64,000 bases of DNA from Janthinobacterium aquaticum (GTDB lineage: Bacteria > Pseudomonadota > Gammaproteobacteria > Burkholderiales > Burkholderiaceae_D), in NCBI RefSeq assembly GCF_009208565.1, contig NZ_WFLK01000005.1:241651-305650 (forward strand), read 5' to 3'. Below, piece by piece: positions 55,321 to 63,836 of this stretch (positions are counted from its first letter, which is position 1; every line of letters starts with the position of its first letter). Below the pieces are notes generated by a model. It was not told the origin of the DNA, did not search any database, and saw only the letters and a program-made list of their open reading frames with translations. Made by a program: the position numbers and the translations under genes.

Positions 55321-55513
55321 GGACCTTGCTGCCCGGGCGGCGTTAGGCGGCGGGCGTAGCCGGCCAGCAGGCTCCAGGCGACGCCGGTGGCCAGTCCGAC
55401 GCACAGCCGGGCCGCCAGCGTCAGCACGTAGCTAAGTGAAATCGCGGTGACGAAATTGCCGAGCAAGAAAGTGGCCAGCGCGGCCAGCCCGGAGCCGAGC
55501 GCGCAACAGGTAT
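55321..55513 (-). pseudogene. MFS transporter fragment
   Basis: One frame on the minus strand gives GLAALATFLLGNFVTAISLSYVLTLAARLCVGLATGVAWSLLAGYARRLTPPGQQG with no stop (quoted segments: LAARLCVGLATGVAW, SLLAGYARRLTPPGQQG). This is the conserved helix 3-4 region of AraJ-like major facilitator permeases. Both ends are cut. It differs from its neighbours in GC content and shows that the right cargo border was assembled from pieces. Confidence 0.65.
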
Positions 55514-55561
55514 TGTCAGGCCCTTAGTCTGGCAAGCTCCGGACATGGAAGTCTAATCCAA

Positions 55562-57040
55562 TCACTGAAGAAACCTCAGTAATCGCTGGCCATATGGAAT
55601 CAGTTCCTCAGGCAAGTGGATTTGTTCGTGCTGAATGCATACCGAAAGGCCAGCCTTGGATGAAGTGAACTCATTGGCTGACAGCGCTTTAATCGCGTTC
55701 AACGAAATGCCAAGGGCTGTGGCAAGGATTTTTTGGATTGTCATTCTGTTGGCATTTTCAATCCCTGCCTCTTCCACACTCGTCATCAGCCCGGCTAACC
55801 TGTTAGACGTCGCCAGCGGGTCCTTAATCGGAGCAAGTGAAACGCCTCCCTTGGGCGGCATAGAGACGTCCCACTCTTGCGTACGCCGGCAGAAGGACAC
55901 AAATCGCGATAGGTTATTTCGCGCACCAGAATGCTCAACGAGGAATCGTTCAATCTGACCAACAGACCATGGTGCCGCACCTAGGTCGACATAGGATGCG
56001 AACTGATTTGCGGTCGCCAGATACATCCTGATGCTGCGAAGTGAGAGTTCAGCTGCATCGATATCTTTACGATAAGACCGAAGTAAATCACCCCAAGGCT
56101 TTCGATTGGCGGCGATCAGGGTTTCATCAATCCGGCTCTGTTCGGCAGATTGAAGCTTCGCTTCTTCGGATATCTGAATATTCAACTGTTCGGCCAGGAA
56201 TCGGGTTGGCAGAAGATGTGTTCTCAGCGTGGCGGTACCGAACTGCTCCAATAACGAGGCCTGCGTCATGTCTAGCACTGAGACGAACGCTGCATCAATG
56301 CGTTCGAAAAAGACCTGATGGCTGCGTAGCACAGTGATGAGATTAGGCTTCGCAGGATTCTGGTCATGCAGCCATGTACCAAAGCGAGTCCATAGGGGCG
56401 CCGCCCATTCATGCCGGAAAATAGCTGCGGTCAAATTCAACTCTCGCGTCATAGCTACCAGGTTTGCACAGCTGCGGCAGCGTGACCTTCCAGAACCTGA
56501 CACGGCGCAACCGCAGTCTGGACAGGCATGCTCGCTATATGGATTATCTGCACAGCGAACACAGCACGCGCCTTGTTCGGACTGCTGCGCGACTTTCCTG
56601 TACTTTCCACATCCGACGCACGTCGCATGCGTCAACTTGTTTCGGCAGGACTCACATACTTTTTCAGTAATGCCGTGGGATGGAACAGACGACAAGCGTG
56701 TCGTCTCGCGCTTGCAATGTGCGCATGCAGCAGGCTCACGGAAGTACGGCACGCATGAAGGGCAAACAGCCTTACCATCCAGAACCAGAGCCGCGCGCGG
56801 CACACTCTTCTCGCAACGAATACATTTACGTTCAGCGATCTCACAAGCTTTACATACCGGTGGCTGCGGGTCATTGCGATGCGGGCGCGCACTCGCGCCG
56901 CATTTAGTGCAAGGAACAGAGGGGAAAACCCTCGGATAGCAGGTATCACAGTATTCATGGGATTTGTGGATCTTGTGCGCCTTCACGATTCCGCGGCCAC
57001 ATTCATCACAAAACCTCACACCTTTTTTATCAATTCCCAT
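55562..57040 (-). CDS. Zinc-ribbon-rich transposition accessory protein (TniE-like)
   Basis: 492 aa. The first 200 residues contain about ten CxxC pairs (FCDECGRG, YCDTCYPR, CTKCGAS, CKACEIAERKCIRC, CPSC, CAHCKRE, CESC, CVGCGKY, CPDCGC, CRSC), making a row of small zinc ribbons. The C-terminal 290 residues are helical, with a stretch (ELSLRSIRMYLATANQFASYV... IERFLVEHS... LSRFVSFCRRTQEW) like the N-terminal SAM-like domain of phage integrases. It overlaps the tniQ stop by 11 bases and is the last gene of the transposition operon. Position matches the tniE gene of Tn6022-type elements as I remember it. Exact role unknown. Confidence 0.75.
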   Translation of the reverse strand: MGIDKKGVRFCDECGRGIVKAHKIHKSHEYCDTCYPRVFPSVPCTKCGASARPHRNDPQPPVCKACEIAERKCIRCEKSVPRAALVLDGKAVCPSCVPYFREPAACAHCKRETTRLSSVPSHGITEKVCESCRNKLTHATCVGCGKYRKVAQQSEQGACCVRCADNPYSEHACPDCGCAVSGSGRSRCRSCANLVAMTRELNLTAAIFRHEWAAPLWTRFGTWLHDQNPAKPNLITVLRSHQVFFERIDAAFVSVLDMTQASLLEQFGTATLRTHLLPTRFLAEQLNIQISEEAKLQSAEQSRIDETLIAANRKPWGDLLRSYRKDIDAAELSLRSIRMYLATANQFASYVDLGAAPWSVGQIERFLVEHSGARNNLSRFVSFCRRTQEWDVSMPPKGGVSLAPIKDPLATSNRLAGLMTSVEEAGIENANRMTIQKILATALGISLNAIKALSANEFTSSKAGLSVCIQHEQIHLPEELIPYGQRLLRFLQ

Positions 57041-58151
57041 ACTTTCCTTTTGCAGCCAACATCAAAGCTTGCGCACGAAGGGCGCGGCATTTTGTTCCAC
57101 CTTCATTTTCGAGTCGACGCACATATCTCACAAAGTTCGCTTCCATTGCGCCTGTGCGAGATCGCAGACGCGCAGGGAGCTGCGCCACGACTTCGTTCAT
57201 CCACTGCGGCACATTGCGCCGGCGACCAAAAGCGATTTGAGTGATACCTGCTACTGACGAAAAATGCAGGAAGTTTGCTGGCCAATCATCCATGACTTCC
57301 AGCAGCATCGTGAACAATGACAGTCTTTCCGGCATACCCAAAAACTTCACTTGAGCATGGACTGCATCAATGGGCACATCAAAACTCCATAAACTGGGAT
57401 GGCTGTGCATATGTTCCTTCACGACCCGCAATACTGTCACTGCTGCACATAAATACTCGCTGCGCGCCACGTTTGTCGACCCGAGGCTAATCTCGTCGTC
57501 TTCGATACAGCGCATCATAAGGCGTTGCGTCTCCAGCGCAACCGGCACAGCGGTACTCTCAACGACTGTGCCGCCGCTTAACAATGCGCCACATTTCCAG
57601 CACCGGGTCATATCAATTCGCGCTCGATGAGGCATGACTGCCGTGCCGCACGATGGGCAGCAATTGCGAAGAAAGACTCCATGCTCGGGACAACAAAACA
57701 CGAATGCCAGGCGCCAGGCTCTCTGAAAAACAGGCTGAGCTTGCAAACAAAGCGGACAATACTGCAGTCCAAATCGACGACGTAGCCGATGATAAATGCC
57801 AACTGCGTTTATCCAACTCTGGTAGAGCAGCCAATCTGGAGAGGCAGGGGAATCGAAGCCGACCAGATCGTATAAGGTCATTGCCTTAACGTCTTGCTCT
57901 GCAAGATTGCAGTACTGCGCAATCCGTGCTGATACGGGAGCGCTGAGAGAAGAATCGATATCACGATTCCAGATTTGGACGCCGGGTAACCCTCGCTCCA
58001 TGAATCTGTGTGGACTCAATCCCTGACAATGAGCGCGACGCACTAAGTACGTGCTTAGCAGCTCATCGTTTGCCGGAACTATCCGAAACTGCCACTGATT
58101 TTGGTCTACACCCGGCGGGATATCTCGTCCCACTCGTCCTCTCGTGTCCAC
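57030..58151 (-). CDS. tniQ: TniQ/TnsD-family target-selection protein
   Basis: 373 aa. N-terminal FRIVPANDELLSTYLVRRAHCQGLSPHRFM is the TniQ start motif. Zinc-binding residues follow: YCPLCLQ (132-135), FCCPEHGVFLRNCCPSCG (154-168) and RCWKCG near 184-187. It recognises the attachment site in TnsD-type systems. Here it is the best candidate for comM recognition. Its start overlaps the tnsC 3' end by 46 bases and it ends in the zinc-ribbon gene. Confidence 0.9.
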   Translation of the reverse strand: MDTRGRVGRDIPPGVDQNQWQFRIVPANDELLSTYLVRRAHCQGLSPHRFMERGLPGVQIWNRDIDSSLSAPVSARIAQYCNLAEQDVKAMTLYDLVGFDSPASPDWLLYQSWINAVGIYHRLRRRFGLQYCPLCLQAQPVFQRAWRLAFVFCCPEHGVFLRNCCPSCGTAVMPHRARIDMTRCWKCGALLSGGTVVESTAVPVALETQRLMMRCIEDDEISLGSTNVARSEYLCAAVTVLRVVKEHMHSHPSLWSFDVPIDAVHAQVKFLGMPERLSLFTMLLEVMDDWPANFLHFSSVAGITQIAFGRRRNVPQWMNEVVAQLPARLRSRTGAMEANFVRYVRRLENEGGTKCRALRAQALMLAAKGKYGN

Positions 58152-58993
58152 GTCATCGCCTTCAGCACTTTCTCGTCAATGCGCTCTTTGCCGGAAGATA
58201 TCGCAAAGCTTGACGCTTCCTTCAAGAGCTTGACGGTAGATCCAATGGTTTCTCCGGTCATAGCGTAAATCAAAGGCGCGATCTCGCGGGAGGCCAAATT
58301 CGATGGCTCGGCTAGCGGAAGTAGTTTCTCGTAGCTCGTAAGAAAGCGCAGGTACTCGACGTTTAACTTCCAGCGATCCAGAGCCGCCGGCTCAAAGCGA
58401 GACTTCATTTGAGGCTCAAGATTCAAGGCATTGATCGCCGCTTGCGTTCCGGCCGCGACAATCGATATCTTCAGATCATTGCTGAGCATCTTGATCGCAG
58501 TCAGCAAATCGCCGGCTGCTTTACCAGCGGTCGTGAGGTTGTTGAACTCATCGATCACCAGGACACGAATGCCGGCGTAGATGAGTATCGACTTTGCCTC
58601 TTTCTTTTTACTGGCGACAGTGTCACGATCCCCGTGAGAGATCATCATCGACCAAAGAATCTCTGACCAGAAGTCCGATTCGCTCGGCGTCTCTGGCATC
58701 GATATCTTCAGAACTGGAGCGATCGGTGAACCGGTGGCGCTCACCTGAACAGGGTTGCGAGAAGAAAAGCGCGCAACGATCGAGCTCTTGCCATTATTTT
58801 GCCGTCCAACGAGAAGAATGCTGGGCATGCGCAACGACTTTGGATAAACCAGCAACTGGTCGAGTTTGTCCATGATCTCTTGGGCGCGCGAATAGCCAAT
58901 CCATCGATCGGTTTTGCAATAAGCAATCCTCTCGTCTTTTGGCAATTCGAGAACAGGAACCACTTCGGAATCTAAGTGCTCTACAGTGATCAT
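58106..58993 (-). CDS. tnsC: TnsC/TniB-like AAA+ transposition regulator
   Basis: 295 aa. AAA+ ATPase with Walker A LVGRQNNGKSS (61-71), Walker B IRVLVIDEFNN (142-152), sensor region KISIVAAGTQAAINAL and an arginine-containing C-domain (ALDRWKLNVEYLRFLTSYEKLLPLA). Communicates between target selector and transposase. The size fits TniB-like regulators (about 300 aa), shorter than Tn7 TnsC (555 aa). Overlaps tnsB by four bases. Confidence 0.92.
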   Translation of the reverse strand: MITVEHLDSEVVPVLELPKDERIAYCKTDRWIGYSRAQEIMDKLDQLLVYPKSLRMPSILLVGRQNNGKSSIVARFSSRNPVQVSATGSPIAPVLKISMPETPSESDFWSEILWSMMISHGDRDTVASKKKEAKSILIYAGIRVLVIDEFNNLTTAGKAAGDLLTAIKMLSNDLKISIVAAGTQAAINALNLEPQMKSRFEPAALDRWKLNVEYLRFLTSYEKLLPLAEPSNLASREIAPLIYAMTGETIGSTVKLLKEASSFAISSGKERIDEKVLKAMTWTREDEWDEISRRV

Positions 58994-60909
58994 CGGATTA
59001 ACGACACATTTTCAAATGGTTGAATAGGTTGTGCGAACGGATCATCATCATCATCCATTGCGCGCGTCGGTTTACTACTTTCGCCAGGGACAGCAACATC
59101 GCCCCCAGCTAGTTTTTCCTGACGTGGTGCGGCCTTCGGTGTTCGCGTTGCCTGACGTCGTGCGGCCTTTGTTTTCTCAAGCGCGCCTTCGATTGCTTCG
59201 CGCATCCGCCCAAGCGCCTCAAAGATCGTATCTTCGTCAACATCTTTACGGCCTTGCTCAGTCAACAGACGCTTTACTTCCTTGAGTTCCCACGCGCTCA
59301 TGGCAGGACGTCCCACATTTGCATATGGGATAGGGAAGTAAGACTTCTCAACGGGGTCAAAGAAATATACCTTACTGATGTCGCGCGGATCACGGCGAAT
59401 AATGAACGAGCGGCGCAGGTTTGGATTGTCTGGGTCCGTCGAATTAATGTAAGGAATCAACACCGGATCGTAATAATTGATCAGCTCAATCTGAATCCCG
59501 TATTGCTGCACTGAACGCTCGAAGAATGGCATAAAGTCTAGCTGCAACCTCAAAGGATCTACGGTCAGTGGCGGAACACCGACTCCAGGTGTCGTCGCAT
59601 CTCCAAGTATTCCGAGCTCCCATTTTTTCCGAGGCGGCATTCCTAACTCAGAATGCATTCGCTGGTGATAAACATTGACGATGAAGTCGACAAGCATAGC
59701 CTCAAATTCCTTTAAGGTCAGCGCGGACTCAGCTTCCGAGTCGTAACCTTTGCGTTGCGCAGGATTAGAGAAGGTTGCTCCAGGCCACTTGCGAATTTGA
59801 TTGGCCAAGACTCCCATGTAGCGTTCAATAATGCCGCCGTAGTGGGGCTTTTGCACTGGGCGCCATTGCAAATCAATCTCGTATTCATCGCAGCCACGCT
59901 CCAAAACTGCACCACGAAATTCTTTTGCGTTATCTACATAGATGGAGTTCATCATCCCCCAAACCAGCCACTCCCCGCTAACGCCAAGATTAGCAAGGTA
60001 TTCTCGCTTGGGACATATCGCGTGAGCGACGCACAGGCCTATAGATGTAGAACTTGGAGGTTCGAAAGTCACATACAAACCTACGATCATTCGGCTATAA
60101 ACATCAATTGCTACGGTTAGCCATGGGCGTCCAATCGGCTGACGGTGAACTTCGTCGACCAGGATAATGTCTCCGGGAGTATGATCAAATTGCACCACTT
60201 GGAGTGGAAATTCTCCCTCAGGAAATTCGCCCAGGATCGGGTCGTACATATTGCGTGCCTTCTCCTTCTGGCCACGCCGGCGTAACGTCTCTGCCTGGGG
60301 AAGCAGTTGAATGCGCTTACGGATGGTGTTACCGCTCGGCGAATCGATTTTCGCCAGGCGCGCCCGGCGTTGGACCTCATCGATAATGTCCTGCGGCTTC
60401 TTACGTTGCTTCGTCAGATAATCATCGTTAATAACTTCCTCGATCAGCTTTTCCTGCTCCGCATTCAACATGAACGTACCAATTCGGCGACCACGTTTAG
60501 TGGGGACCAAGGCCGATACATGACCGGCACTCTGGTACAGCTTAAGCCACTTGTACAGCGTGGCTACATGCAGGCCGCGCTCCTGGGCAAGTTGCTCAAC
60601 ATTAGCGCGCGTACGAACGGGTATTTGGAGAAGTGGCTTAATTGCATGCAGCCGCTGCTGAGCGATAGCCCAGTCCTCTTTGCTGTACAGCAGGATATCC
60701 TTATCCTCACTATCCCCGTCCGCATCCGCTGCAACATCAATAGGAGGTCTCAATGATTCAATGTCCAAGCGAGTACTTTCCTTGGTCTCCTCATTAACTG
60801 CAAAGACAGTACTGACAGTGACAAGATGCGAAATTTGGTAGTTCTTTCCACCACTGCTAACGCGCTGGCCTGGTTTTGCAGTGAGAAAACCCTTAGGTAT
60901 CTTATTCAT
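58990..60909 (-). CDS. tnsB: TnsB/TniA-like DDE transposase
   Basis: 639 aa. N-terminal helix-turn-helix region (VEQLAQERGLHVATLYKWLKLY, about 104-125) for end binding, rve catalytic core with D242 (VQFDHTPGDI), D326 (SIYVDNAKEF) and E362 (YGGIIERYMG), followed by a Mu-type C-terminal domain and a charged tail that probably contacts TnsC. Joins the 3' ends to the target. It overlaps tnsA by eight bases. Confidence 0.94.
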   Translation of the reverse strand: MNKIPKGFLTAKPGQRVSSGGKNYQISHLVTVSTVFAVNEETKESTRLDIESLRPPIDVAADADGDSEDKDILLYSKEDWAIAQQRLHAIKPLLQIPVRTRANVEQLAQERGLHVATLYKWLKLYQSAGHVSALVPTKRGRRIGTFMLNAEQEKLIEEVINDDYLTKQRKKPQDIIDEVQRRARLAKIDSPSGNTIRKRIQLLPQAETLRRRGQKEKARNMYDPILGEFPEGEFPLQVVQFDHTPGDIILVDEVHRQPIGRPWLTVAIDVYSRMIVGLYVTFEPPSSTSIGLCVAHAICPKREYLANLGVSGEWLVWGMMNSIYVDNAKEFRGAVLERGCDEYEIDLQWRPVQKPHYGGIIERYMGVLANQIRKWPGATFSNPAQRKGYDSEAESALTLKEFEAMLVDFIVNVYHQRMHSELGMPPRKKWELGILGDATTPGVGVPPLTVDPLRLQLDFMPFFERSVQQYGIQIELINYYDPVLIPYINSTDPDNPNLRRSFIIRRDPRDISKVYFFDPVEKSYFPIPYANVGRPAMSAWELKEVKRLLTEQGRKDVDEDTIFEALGRMREAIEGALEKTKAARRQATRTPKAAPRQEKLAGGDVAVPGESSKPTRAMDDDDDPFAQPIQPFENVSLIR

Positions 60910-61591
60910 TAACTTCTCCCAACCAGATACGCGAATGCATATTCAACGGCGACGTCAGATCGACGCAGATTTCTCGATTCGCAACCATCCGCCAGAGTTC
61001 CGTTAAAGCTGCCATGCGCTTTTCATGATAGGTATACGCCAGCGCCAAAAGCGCTTGCGGCGTGGTGGGGCCAAGCGCGCGCATGCTGTAGATCAATTGG
61101 TCCCGATAGAGCTCCTGCGTCGACATACGCCTGTACTTACGCAGGAACTTCGCGTTCGCTAAATAGGGAGTACGGATATGCTTTTCAGTGCAAATTTTGA
61201 AGTGCCATCCTTGCTCGCGACAGAACCTGATCGCCTTCTTGAAGCGAGGACGAAATAGCTGGAAATCCGCTTTCAGATCTTCAAGCGGCTTGACCTCGTG
61301 CACCTCAGTACGAAGCCGGCCATCAGGCAAACGAAACTGAACCAACACGTCCGGCGTGTAACGCAATTGGCGACCGTCTACTTCGTAGTAGAGCGAAAAT
61401 GGCTGCTCCCGAATGACGACGACGTCTGGATCAAAATCCAGGCAGATGAGCCAATCCCGCTCGAGGGAGGACTCAAACCCAACGCGATCAGAGTTGGCCA
61501 TACTCAGGCGCCCAGTGATCGCACGGCGGCTTGTTCTCTCCTTCCTCACTGGAGCCAAAAAATCCAGTCGCTCAGTTTCGTTAATTTCCAT
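60902..61591 (-). CDS. tnsA: TnsA-like endonuclease
   Basis: 229 aa. Restriction-fold endonuclease that cuts the 5' ends during transposition, giving cut-and-paste movement. Catalytic positions: FESSLERDW (E40 or E44), YTPDVLV (D81) and HEVKPLED (E99, K101), plus a C-terminal winged-helix region. ATG at 61591 lies inside the right-end repeat region, so its promoter and first codons overlap transposase-binding sites. First gene of the tnsA-B-C-tniQ-tniE operon. Confidence 0.92.
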   Translation of the reverse strand: MEINETERLDFLAPVRKERTSRRAITGRLSMANSDRVGFESSLERDWLICLDFDPDVVVIREQPFSLYYEVDGRQLRYTPDVLVQFRLPDGRLRTEVHEVKPLEDLKADFQLFRPRFKKAIRFCREQGWHFKICTEKHIRTPYLANAKFLRKYRRMSTQELYRDQLIYSMRALGPTTPQALLALAYTYHEKRMAALTELWRMVANREICVDLTSPLNMHSRIWLGEVNE

Positions 61592-61700
61592 AACCAGTCG
61601 CCCTTATTCCTGAATTCAGTCGCGTTTATAACTGAATCTTGCCCTAAGGCTACAGAGGGAGTCAAGGAAAATTCAGTCGTCGGTTTAAATGGAATTGACA
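61561..61700 (-). repeat. Right transposon end with four TnsB-type repeats
   Basis: Read from the tip (minus strand): TGTCAATT, then CCATTTAAACCGACGACTGA (61692-61671), CAGTTATAAACGCGACTGAA (61635-61614), a site with AATAAGGGCGACTGG (61612-61592), and AAACTGAGCGACTGG (61584-61561). The shared core is GCGACTG or GACGACTG after an A/T-rich block. The outermost site is separated from the others by about 36 bases; the innermost lies inside tnsA. Confidence 0.85.
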
Positions 61701-61705
61701 GTGGC
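61701..61705. repeat. Target-site duplication GTGGC (right copy)
   Basis: Identical to 18109-18113. Removing the element and one copy joins GTTGGCGGTGGC to AATCTGCCG in frame. Confidence 0.95.
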
Positions 61706-62362
61706 AATCTGCCGCGTCCGGGCGAGATTTCTCTGGCGCACTGCGGTGTATTATTTCTTGACGAGATCGCCGAATACAGCCGCAAAGTGCTCGATGTGCT
61801 GCGCCAGCCGCTGGAGGCGGGGCGTATCACCATTTCACGCGCCGCACGGCAGGCCGATTTTCCCGCGCGCTTCCAGCTGATCGCTGCCATGAATCCATGT
61901 CCATGCGGCTATCTCGGCCATGCATCGGGCCGCTGCCGCTGTACACCTGAAGCCGTGCAGCGCTATCACGCGCGCCTGTCCGGCCCCATGCTTGATCGCA
62001 TCGATCTGCAAATTGAAGTTGCAGCCCTGCCGCCGGCTGCGTTGAACCAGCAGAATGGCGCAATCGAAAGCACGCAGGCCATCGCCAGTCGCGTGGCGAC
62101 CGCGCATGCAATTCAGCTGGTTCGCCAGGGCAAACAAAACCAGCAGCTCGGCAACCATGAGATTGCGCAGTACTGCAAGCTCGACCAGGCGGGCGAGCGG
62201 CTCCTGAACGGCGCCATGCTACGCCTGCACTGGTCGGCTCGCACCTATCATCGGCTATTGCGCGTGGCACGCAGCATTGCCGACCTGGCCGGCAGCGATA
62301 CCGTTGGCGCAGCACATATGGCTGAAGCCATTCAGTACCGGCGCGTGTTACAGGAATTCTAG
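61706..62362 (+). pseudogene. comM: comM (YifB), 3' half
   Basis: 218 codons and a stop. It starts mid-gene at NLPRPGEISLAHCGVLFLDEIAEYSRKVLDVLRQPLEAG (Walker B FLDEIAE), then CPCGYLGHASGRCRCTPEAVQRYHARLSGPMLDRID with the conserved cysteines, and the C-terminal Mg_chelatase_C region ending AIQYRRVLQEF. With the 5' half it makes a 505-aa protein, close to E. coli YifB (506 aa). There is no evident start codon or ribosome site for independent expression. Confidence 0.96.
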
Positions 62363-62397
62363 TTGGCAGACAACAAAGGCGCTGCTACCATCGGCTG

Positions 62398-62907
62398 ATG
62401 AAAAAAACATCAGCTGTTGTTTATACCCTGGCCCTGGCTCTCATGCTGGCGGCCTGCAGTCCGGCTTTCGACTGGCGCGAGTACCGCAGCCCCGACGCGC
62501 CATTTACAGCACTGTTTCCAGGCAAGCCGGCAGTGCTGACACGCCAGATCGATCTCGATGGCCAGAAAACTGCGCTGACCATGACGGCCAGCGAGGCCGA
62601 AGGCAATACGTTTGCCATCGGCACTGCCGTCATGGCCAACCCCGGCCTGGCGCAAGCCGCCCTGCCGGCGATGCAGGCTGCCCTGCTACGCAATATTAAC
62701 GGACAGATTACAAAAGAGAAATCTGGCAGCAGCGATAGTGGCCTCAGGGTCGAGGCCACTGGAAGCCGCAATGGCCAGGCGGTGCAGTTGATCGGACGTT
62801 TTGTTGCGCGCGACACGCGCATTTTTCAGATTGTGATTGTTGGCGACGCCAGCAAGCTGTCGCGTGACAATATCGATACCTTCATGGATGGCGTAAAAAT
62901 TGAATGA
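62398..62907 (+). CDS. Lipoprotein of unknown function
   Basis: 169 aa. Signal peptide with lipobox LMLAAC (Cys near residue 19). The mature protein has a beta-sandwich feel: WREYRSPDAPFTALFPGKPAVLTRQI, then a late FVARDTRIFQIVIVGDASKLSRDNIDTFMDGVKI ending. The FTALFPGKP start is common to a group of exported proteins that I know only as hypothetical. Follows comM by 35 bases and may share its transcript when comM is intact. Confidence 0.8.
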   Translation: MKKTSAVVYTLALALMLAACSPAFDWREYRSPDAPFTALFPGKPAVLTRQIDLDGQKTALTMTASEAEGNTFAIGTAVMANPGLAQAALPAMQAALLRNINGQITKEKSGSSDSGLRVEATGSRNGQAVQLIGRFVARDTRIFQIVIVGDASKLSRDNIDTFMDGVKIE

Positions 62908-63102
62908 CAGACAATATTGCTTAGCTTTCGCTTAAAGGCCGCTTGAATTTTGATTCGAAGCTCTTGTAAATTTGTTGCCTGGCTAACAGATGACAATGTC
63001 TCACTTGCAAACAGTCCAGCGAGACAAACAGATCGCCTGTGAAAAAACTTAAGTCGTGATATCGTTTCAACACTAACAACAACAAGTTTCAGAAAGCCTA
63101 TT

Positions 63103-63447
63103 ATGCTGATCTCATTCAAATCCAAGTCATCCCCTGAAGTGCTGATGTATCAGGAACATGCGCAACGTATCCTGGATCTGCTGCACAAGAATCCGACACG
63201 CGGCGTGATTACGCCGGCTGAAGCCGGCGAGGCGCTGGCTGTGCTGGAAAAGGAAGTCGCCGAAACCAAACTGCATCCGGAAAACGATATCGAGCATGAT
63301 GTGCATACGCCGGAAACCCTGGAAGATGGCGAAACCGGCGCCCATGCGCGTGCTCAAAAAGTCCATTTTTCGCAGCGCGCCTACCCGCTGATGGAAATGC
63401 TGCGCTCGGCCAAGGCTGAAAACGAAAGCATCGTCTGGGGCATCTGA
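63103..63447 (+). CDS. DUF1840 family protein
   Basis: 114 aa, cytosolic. The pattern MLISFKSKSSPEVLMYQEHA, a helix to ILDLLHKNPTRGVITPAEAGEALAVLEKEVAE, and the C-terminal VHFSQRAYPLMEMLRSAKAENESIVWGI are the DUF1840 family hallmarks, seen mostly in betaproteobacteria. Function unknown. Followed by a strong hairpin terminator. Confidence 0.9.
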   Translation: MLISFKSKSSPEVLMYQEHAQRILDLLHKNPTRGVITPAEAGEALAVLEKEVAETKLHPENDIEHDVHTPETLEDGETGAHARAQKVHFSQRAYPLMEMLRSAKAENESIVWGI

Positions 63448-63463
63448 AGTGATATCAAGGACG

Positions 63464-63495
63464 AAAAAAAACCCCGCGCTCGCGGGGTTTTTTTT
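63464..63495. terminator. Bidirectional terminator between DUF1840 gene and 5S rRNA
   Basis: AAAAAAAACCCCGCG-CTCGCGGGGTTTTTTTT: a GC stem flanked by A and T runs, so it can end the plus-strand DUF1840 transcript and the minus-strand 5S transcript. Confidence 0.93.
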
Positions 63496-63504
63496 GAATA
63501 ACAA

Positions 63505-63619
63505 GCCTGACAATAACCTACTTTCACACTGGTTGCAGCACTATCATCGGCGCAAAGTTGTTTCACGGTCCTGTTCGGGATGGGAAGGGGTGGTACCAAC
63601 TTGCTATGGTCATCAGGCA
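63505..63619 (-). rRNA. rrf: 5S ribosomal RNA (copy 1)
   Basis: The minus strand reads GCCTGATGACCATAGCAAG..., with the internal CCCATCCCGAACAGG (loop A region), GTGAAAC, GCGCCGATGATAGTG and a 3' end pairing GCCTGA with TCAGGC. Length about 115 nt. It is followed by the terminator at 63464-63495. Ends are placed to within a few bases. Confidence 0.93.
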
Positions 63620-63836
63620 TAACTTTTTCAACAACCTGCTCCCAATGGGGCAGCAAGCCGTCTGATCTGAAGGCACGAATTATATCGCAGGTCGGCTTAG
63701 CGCGCAAGCGCGTAAGCCGACAACACCGCAGGGGTCGACAATGCTGTCGGGTTGGAGCCAACAATGTTGTCGGATTACGGCCCGCAGGGCCTAATCCAAC
63801 CTACGAGTCAACGTGGTTTGCAAAAGCCCCAGACGT
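63620..63836. repeat. Spacer between 5S copies with REP-like repeats
   Basis: No gene. At 63738-63805 are TGTCGGGTTGGAGCC, TTGTCGGATTACGGCC and GGCCTAATCCAACCTACG, which belong to the same family of GTCGGRTTACG-type palindromes as 4905-5082. The rest of the spacer shows nothing recognisable. Confidence 0.6.

Larger units (their letters stand above)
18114..61700 (-). mobile_element. Tn7-like transposon inserted in comM (43,587 bp)
   Basis: The element runs from TGTCAATT to AATTGACA, is flanked by GTGGC duplications, and has multiple TnsB-type sites at both ends. Its transposition genes (tnsA, tnsB, tnsC, tniQ, zinc-ribbon gene) all read leftward from the right end and overlap each other. From memory, the same gene order and comM target are known for the Tn6022/AbaR family of Acinetobacter; the relation is inferred, not tested. 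The interior is visibly less GC-rich than the flanks. Cargo: a defence-like block on the left and a metal/lipid A resistance block on the right. All parts needed for transposition appear intact. Confidence 0.95.

Noticed and set aside
18114..61700. Integrative conjugative element or genomic island with integrase
   Set aside because: No tyrosine or serine integrase, relaxase or conjugation genes are seen; ends and genes are those of a Tn7-like transposon.
18114..61700. CRISPR array or cas genes (as in CRISPR-associated Tn7-like elements)
   Set aside because: No regularly spaced repeat-spacer pattern and no Cas-like proteins were found; the only regular repeats are the short end sites.
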